Origin: Gnetum montanum
Lineage: Eukaryota; Streptophyta; Gnetopsida; Gnetales; Gnetaceae
Assembly (NCBI GenBank): GCA_015680685.1
Contig: MNCI01021506.1
Location: 221,017 to 285,016, forward strand
Direction of reading: 5' to 3'
DNA length: 64,000 nucleotides
Below are positions 58,812 through 64,000 of the stretch, piece by piece. A program made the translations under genes and the position numbers. The notes under the pieces were generated by a model. The model was not told where the DNA came from. It did not search any database and worked only from the letters and a program-made list of their open reading frames with translations. Position 1 is the stretch's first letter; the number at the start of each line of letters is the position of its first letter.

Positions 58812-60181
58812 AAAATAGATGTCAAATATGGGAATGAAACAAAAAAAATGTTGATTACGAAAATGTTTAAGGGAAAGAAGTTAACCGATGCACCAAATGG
58901 GAATGCTAGTGGGTCCTCCCCAAAGCAGGCTCATGCCCTTTATGCCTTGACAAACCCACATTCAAAAAGTCCGTAGGCTCTGGAAATGTCATTTGGAAGC
59001 AAGAATTAAAGACTTAACCACAAGAATTCACCAAAAATAAAATAATGCATCAACCAAAATTTAGACTACTAATACAACCAGCAATGAAGTGGAAAATCGA
59101 GAAAGAATGATGGGGAGAAGAGAATGGAATGGAGTCCCAAGAACAAGGTGGTGTACAGCCCCTTGTGTACTTATGGTTAATGTGATTGAGTAAATCTCAT
59201 TCCAAATCCAGCCTCAAACAATCGACATCCAATGACTTCACATTAATACACCTAGCCAATCCATCCACTTGAAGTAACAAGAATGCTTCCACCAAAGAGT
59301 CACCACCATTCTGAGGAAAATGAGAAAGGGAGAAGTAGGAAGCTAGAAAGGGCCTTACAGGGAACATGTTTGTTTAGTTCCATAACCAGTGCTTGTAGCC
59401 CAGATGATTATTTCATCTAAGGGGTGTGCTTTGAATTCTCACTATTTTCTATTTTTTTTTTTGCATGAGAACCACACATGCAAAGACTTCTTTTTATTGG
59501 CTCAACTTCCCGATAATGGAGCAATGTCAGAATGGTAAGAAAACTCAAGAAGAAATTATCCAAGCACCCAAGAGAATAGCCAACACCATTGCATCAAATC
59601 CCTTTGAAGTCATACCCTTTTCAGTCCTTGAGTCCTTCCTTAGTTTGAGAAATGCCCAATCATCAATTCATTAGTAGTTTTATTATTAAAGAAGGGGACT
59701 GTACAGTTCCAAGCCAAGAGAGACCATAGAAATTCATGGATGCATAGACAACGTGGACTCATTGCCTGTTATATCAAAAGAACCATACCTTAGTATCAAC
59801 ATTATAACTCAAAGGTAAAAACCAAACATTAGCAATCAATAGAATATAGTTTATACCACCATCATGAGCACTTATTAGGTGATGAATCTAACAAAATTAA
59901 AACAATAAACAAAAACAAAAAACAAAATAAACAATCACACAAAGAAATGAGAAAGTATAAATGATGGTGGAAAAAAAAAGAGAGGAAAAATTAAAGAAAT
60001 TTTTTTAAAAAATGTGTAAAAAAAAACTTAAAAAGGAACTAAGGGCCTCGAATGGTTAGCAAAGGTGGCCGTCTCCCCCATCAGTGAGTCGGAAGGAGGA
60101 GATCCGGAATAGTGAGTAGGGTTGTCCCCTCTTAGAGGTATTATGTGCACTGGCCATTCTAAATTCATGGAAGGGTTTGGT
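58812..60181 (-). other. A-rev 3' non-coding region, part 2
   Basis: Reverse complement of A+ 46773-48050. It resumes exactly after the CCAAT duplication. No frame of its own is supported. Confidence 0.85.
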
Positions 60182-61255
60182 CTATTGCACATTGACTAAG
60201 AATATCTTATCAGGGCTCTTAGGTTTGTATATGATCATGGCCCCTGAAGGAAAGGTTGCATGAATATTGTAAGGTCCTTTCCACAGTGTTTGAAATTTTG
60301 TGTGTTGTGGCACATGTGTGGGTTTCCAGTAGAGAACCTTATCTCCTAGTTGATACTTAACCTTTCGAATCTTCAAGTCATGACGTTGCTTGTTATATGC
60401 CTTGTGCAACTCATTTGATGACAGGGCAGCTAATCAATTTTTTTCTAACACGTTTAAAGTTGTCAACCTTTGTTTCTATGCTAGATCAAGGTCGAGGTGG
60501 AGGTCACAAGCCGTTGATAGTGTACGGAGCTCAAGTTAAATTAAAAGCGTTGGAAGCTTTCTGTACACTAACTCATAGGGAGAGTAGCCTATAGGGAGTT
60601 TCCAGGTGGAGCGATATGCCCAAAGAGCATCATTCAGTTTAGTGCTCCAATCTCACCTATACTTGCTAGTTGTCCTAGTCAATATTTTAGTGATCTCCCT
60701 GTTGGTGACCTCAGTTTGTCCATTAGCTTGGGGGTAATAAGGTGTAGTTAATTTATGTTCAACGCCTAAGCGTTACATTAACTTTCGAAAAGTTGCACCT
60801 GTGAACTGTGTTCCATTATCCGAAATAAGTGCACGTGGCACACCAAACCTATTTACAATTTGTTGTTGTGCAAATCGTGCAACTATAGATGATGTGCAGT
60901 CTTTAACAGCAACTGCTTCAACCCATTTTGTTAAATAGTCTACGACAACTACAATGTAAGATTTTCCATTGGAAATTGGTGTAATGGGCCCCATAAAGTT
61001 TATTCCCCAAATGTCGAAGGGTTCTAACGGTTGAATCCATAGTTGTAGACCCTCCATTTTAGCAATCATTCCTCCATCACGTTGACAGCACTCACAAGAT
61101 CAGACAAATTGATGGGCATCTCGAAATAATGTTGGCCAGTAATATCCTACAAGTAAGATCTTAATAGTCGTTTGTCTCCCTGCATAGTGACCCCCATAAG
61201 GGCCCTCATGAGCATCTTGGAGAACTCTCAATTGGTCTACATCGGGCACACACCA
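60182..61255 (-). pseudogene. A-rev integrase
   Basis: On the minus strand: zinc-finger remnant near 61090-61130, Asp in PFDIWGINFMGPI, Asp in LISDNGTQFT, Glu in NGQTEVTNREI, then KFQTLWKGPYNIHATFP. The DDE triad is intact and no frameshift is seen; stops (for example 60773 TAA) inactivate it. Confidence 0.92.
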
Positions 61256-61960
61256 TCAAACTAAGCCATCAGGACATACTTTGTAAAGTTTTCCATTGAT
61301 CTCCATGAAGTACTTGGCTCTATGAAGAAATTGTTGTTTCTTCCTAAGGTCTAGCTCCTGTGGTGCTTTTTGAGTAAGGAGATAGGTGAGAATGCTACTA
61401 TACCAGTTCTTCTCCATGGGTAGTTGGTTATTTACTACACTGACAAAGAGGGCTTCATCAGGAAAATGATCAGACATTACATATTCATCTTCTTTGTTGT
61501 CCCAATGCAACCAAGATAAATGATTTGCAACTATGTTCTCGGTGCCTTTCCGATCGATCATTGTTAGATCAAACTCCTGTAGGATTACTAGCCATCGTAT
61601 AATACGAGGGCTAACCATTGGCTTGTTCATGAGGAACTAGATTGCACTATGATCCATGTGGATGAACACTTTGTAACCTAACACATAGTGCCTAAACTTA
61701 TCCAGTGCAAACACTACAACCATTAGTTCTTTTTCTATAGTTGTGTAGTTAAGTTGTGCACCAGCGATACTTCTACTTGCACTGTGGATGTAGTAAGGGC
61801 ATTTTTGGTCATCTAACTGTGTAAGTACGACTCCTAAGGCATAATTGGACACATCAGTCATGATGTGGAATGATATGGACCAGTCAAGAGCTTGTAGAAT
61901 GGGAGTTTCTACTAGCTTTCATTTCAGGGTTTGGAATGCTCGTTCACATTTCTTGGTCCA
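61256..61960 (-). pseudogene. A-rev RNase H and connector
   Basis: Open segments 61256-61630 and 61637-61861. TDVSNYALGVVLTQLDDQK and YTTIEKELMVVVFALDKFRH give the first Asp and Glu of RNase H, FIHMDHSAI the later Asp. LVILQEFDLTMIDRKG keeps the Gln that is a stop in A+. Confidence 0.9.
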
Positions 61961-63013
61961 CTCAAAAGGTACATCCTTCTTTGTTAGCTCTACCAACAGT
62001 TTGGCAATCTTGGAGAAGTTCTCAATGAATCTCCTATAGTAGCCAGTGTGTCCAAGGAATGACTGAATGTCTTTGACAGTTTCCGGTTGACGGGTGATTC
62101 CTTAGATGACCCTAATTTTATCAAGGTCTACCTCTATTCCTACATGTGAAACCTTATGCCCAAGTACTATGCCTTCTTGGACCATTAAATGGCTTTTCTG
62201 TCAGTTAAGCCTTAGATTGGTTTCTACGCATCTTTTCAGCACTTGCTCTAATTGGTCCAAGGCTTGATTAAAACTTGTTCCATAGGTGGAGAAGTCATGC
62301 ATAAAGACTTCCACTTAATTCCCTATATGCTATTGGAATATGCTTAGAACTAGGCATTGAAACGTGGGAGGAGCATTACACAAGCCAAACGACATTTGTT
62401 TATACGCAAACATTCCCCAAGGACTAGTGAACATTGTCTTGGCTTGGTCTTCTGGGGCTATTTGTATTTGGTTGTATCTGCTATAGCCATCCAGAAAACT
62501 ATAATAACGATGCCCTACTATGATGTCTAAGACTTGGTCAACGAATGGCAATAGAAAGTGATCCTTAAATGTTGCCATGTTCAGCAACCTAAAATCTATG
62601 CACATTCTCCATTTGCCTCCCTTTTTAGGCACAATTACCAGAGGGCTAACCCATTCACTATTAGCAATGGGATATATGAACCCAGCCTTAAGAAGCTATT
62701 CTATTTCTTCTTTTACTACTTGCTTCAATTTTGGGTTCAATCGCCTCTGCAGTTGTTTTTGAGGTTTCATGGAGGGGTCAGTGTAAATTCTATGCTAGCA
62801 TATCCTAGGATCTATTCCAGTTAATTCAGGATATGACCAAGCAAAGGCTTTTGACCACTTGTTTATTACTTTTAGTAGTCTTCCTTTTTGTTTGGAAGCA
62901 AGTCTTACATTGATGATTACTAGTTTTCCATTTTTAAGGATCATATATTCCAGATCGGTGAATAATGGTTTTAATTCAATGGGCTCTTGTTTGAATTTTT
63001 TAGAAATTTCCAA
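61961..63013 (-). pseudogene. A-rev reverse transcriptase with altered catalytic Asp
   Basis: Blocks PKKGGKWRMCIDFRLLNMA, KDHFLLPFVDQ, FLDGYSRYNQIQIA, QMSFGLCNAPPTFQ. The catalytic box reads VEVFMHDFSTYG (near 62300): His replaces the first Asp of MDD, so this enzyme would be dead even without its stops. Stops at 62795 and 62330 occur at the same places as in A+. Confidence 0.93.
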
Positions 63014-63274
63014 CTTCTCCTAGTTGATGTTTTCAAGGTTAAGGCTTGGAAGTTGGCAATGGACTTACTCTAGTGTGTCTATGCTTTTGATGTAAGTGCA
63101 AGTTATTTCCTCAGTTAGTTCCATGCACATGAGTGAGTTTCTCTCTTGATTAGTTCTCAGCCACTAGGTGTTTTCTTGTTGTGTGGCTGCTGCATACAGG
63201 CACTTTTTTATGTTAATGTCTTGTGCATACCGGTTGCATGTAGGCAATGCTAAACTTTGCACAACCCATGATCT

Positions 63275-63700
63275 CTACATGCAATTGCACCCTGTATCAC
63301 TGTATGCGATGCATGGAATCTTCTTCTTCTCGATCTTTCCAAAAGTGTTCTCCTTAGATATTTCCAGGGAAAGATTGTGGATTCCTAGGCATGCATCTAT
63401 AGTACTTAGCCATGCCCTTCCCATTATGATTGGGAAGTCCCCTTTACCATTATTCACTTGTATCACTAGGAAATCAGCTGGGTATGACCACCCACACACA
63501 GTGGTGACAATGTCCTCCACCAATCCCAAGGGAATAGTGATGGACTAGTCGACCAGCTCTAGGAAAATATTGCTCTTCTTCAATGGAGGCATGTTCCAGG
63601 CTTTGTACATTTCTTGCAATATTAAGTTAACTCCAAAACCTGAATCCAGAAGAGCTTTGCATGGCTCATTCTCAACGATTTGGAGATAGATTAGAGAGCT
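63275..63700 (-). pseudogene. A-rev protease and linker to RT
   Basis: On the minus strand CKALLDSGFGVNLILQEMYK keeps D-S-G (near 63640-63650). TAG 63545-63547 after ELVD is at the position of the A+ stop 43364. Then PLGLVEDIVTTVCGWSYP and DFLVIQVNNGKGDFPIIMGR, with the 11 nt lost from A+. Confidence 0.9.
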
Positions 63701-64000
63701 TTCAAGATCAGAGAATTTCCTGGGAAGGTGGCCAGCCTTGATCTAGTCAGTAACGGCATGTGTTAACATGACCGTATGCATTGAGCTCAATGTTGGTTCG
63801 AAGGGAGCTTTGAAACTTTATTTGATGAGGAGGCGTTCAGAGGTTCAACCTCTTGTGGTTGTAAGGGCTTGGTTGGACTGTTAGTTATAAAGATAGATCT
63901 TTTCTTCATATGATTGTCAAAACCAACAATAGGTTGAGGATTTACAACCCTTGTGGCATTGCGTTGCTACGGTTGAGTAGGGAGTTTCCCTTGCATTGCT
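63701..64000 (-). pseudogene. A-rev gag C-terminal tail, cut by window end
   Basis: Aligns with A+ 42920-43200 in reverse (polar Pro/Thr/Ser-rich region before protease). The rest of gag and the 5' LTR should lie beyond 64000. Confidence 0.8.

Larger units (their letters stand above)
51341..64000 (-). mobile_element. Element A-rev: second Tat/Athila-like Gypsy copy, reversed, incomplete at window end
   Basis: The left edge TGATGAGTGGCGAGATACCC is the reverse complement of the A LTR end. The 3' LTR, non-coding region, integrase, RNase H, RT and protease follow in reverse order; the gag tail is reached at 64000. Two B-family sequences are inserted. From protease (63680) to the integrase end (60182) the frame is never shifted, so pol is damaged almost only by nonsense and missense changes. 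Target duplication cannot be checked (left flank CGTAG, 51336-51340). Confidence 0.95.

Overview
This is eukaryotic, land-plant nuclear DNA: AT-rich, with GT-AG introns, one protein kinase gene of a plant-only MAPKKK class, and plant-type Copia, Gypsy and LINE relics. Long introns and deep nesting of decayed LTR elements suit a large genome such as a gymnosperm's, but nothing here fixes the species.

Region 1 (about 1-15,750) holds one apparently intact gene. Eleven exons (2681-15745, plus strand) join in frame into an 805-residue MEKK-type MAP kinase kinase kinase of the MAPKKK3/MAPKKK5/YODA group, with all catalytic motifs. One intron is 6.29 kb. Introns carry tRNA-like (SINE-type) relics and a LINE tail.

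Region 2 (15,746-38,700) has no recognisable host gene. It holds a degenerate minisatellite, a full-length Ty1/Copia element (22150-27435, target duplication ATTTA, unequal LTRs) and two decayed LINE reverse transcriptases on the minus strand.

Region 3 (38,700-64,000) is a stack of LTR retrotransposons, ordered here by interruptions and target-site duplications (TSDs). The oldest, D, is a Gypsy element whose presumed 5' LTR carries an array of AGACGTCT-type octamers. D's gag is split by a complete Tat/Athila-like Gypsy element, A+ (39781-49512, TSD ACAAG). D is then cut by an LTR of family C (from 50846). C is cut by a second, reversed A copy, A-rev (51341 to beyond the window end). A-rev carries a solo LTR of family B (51720-52580, TSD GTTAC) and a 5.2-kb B element (53643-58806, TSD CCAAT) that has no gag, protease, reverse transcriptase or integrase and instead holds one long decayed frame, partly coiled coil.

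The most interesting signal is shared by families A, B and C. Their LTR promoter halves differ, but all seven LTRs keep a module in which a TCTTTATT-type arm can pair with the AATAAA polyadenylation signal. This, with related polypurine tracts and LTR ends, suggests B and C are mobilised by, or recombine with, A-type elements. Comparing the two A copies shows CAG/CAA-to-stop and TGG-to-stop changes as a main route of decay, plus three stop codons common to both copies.
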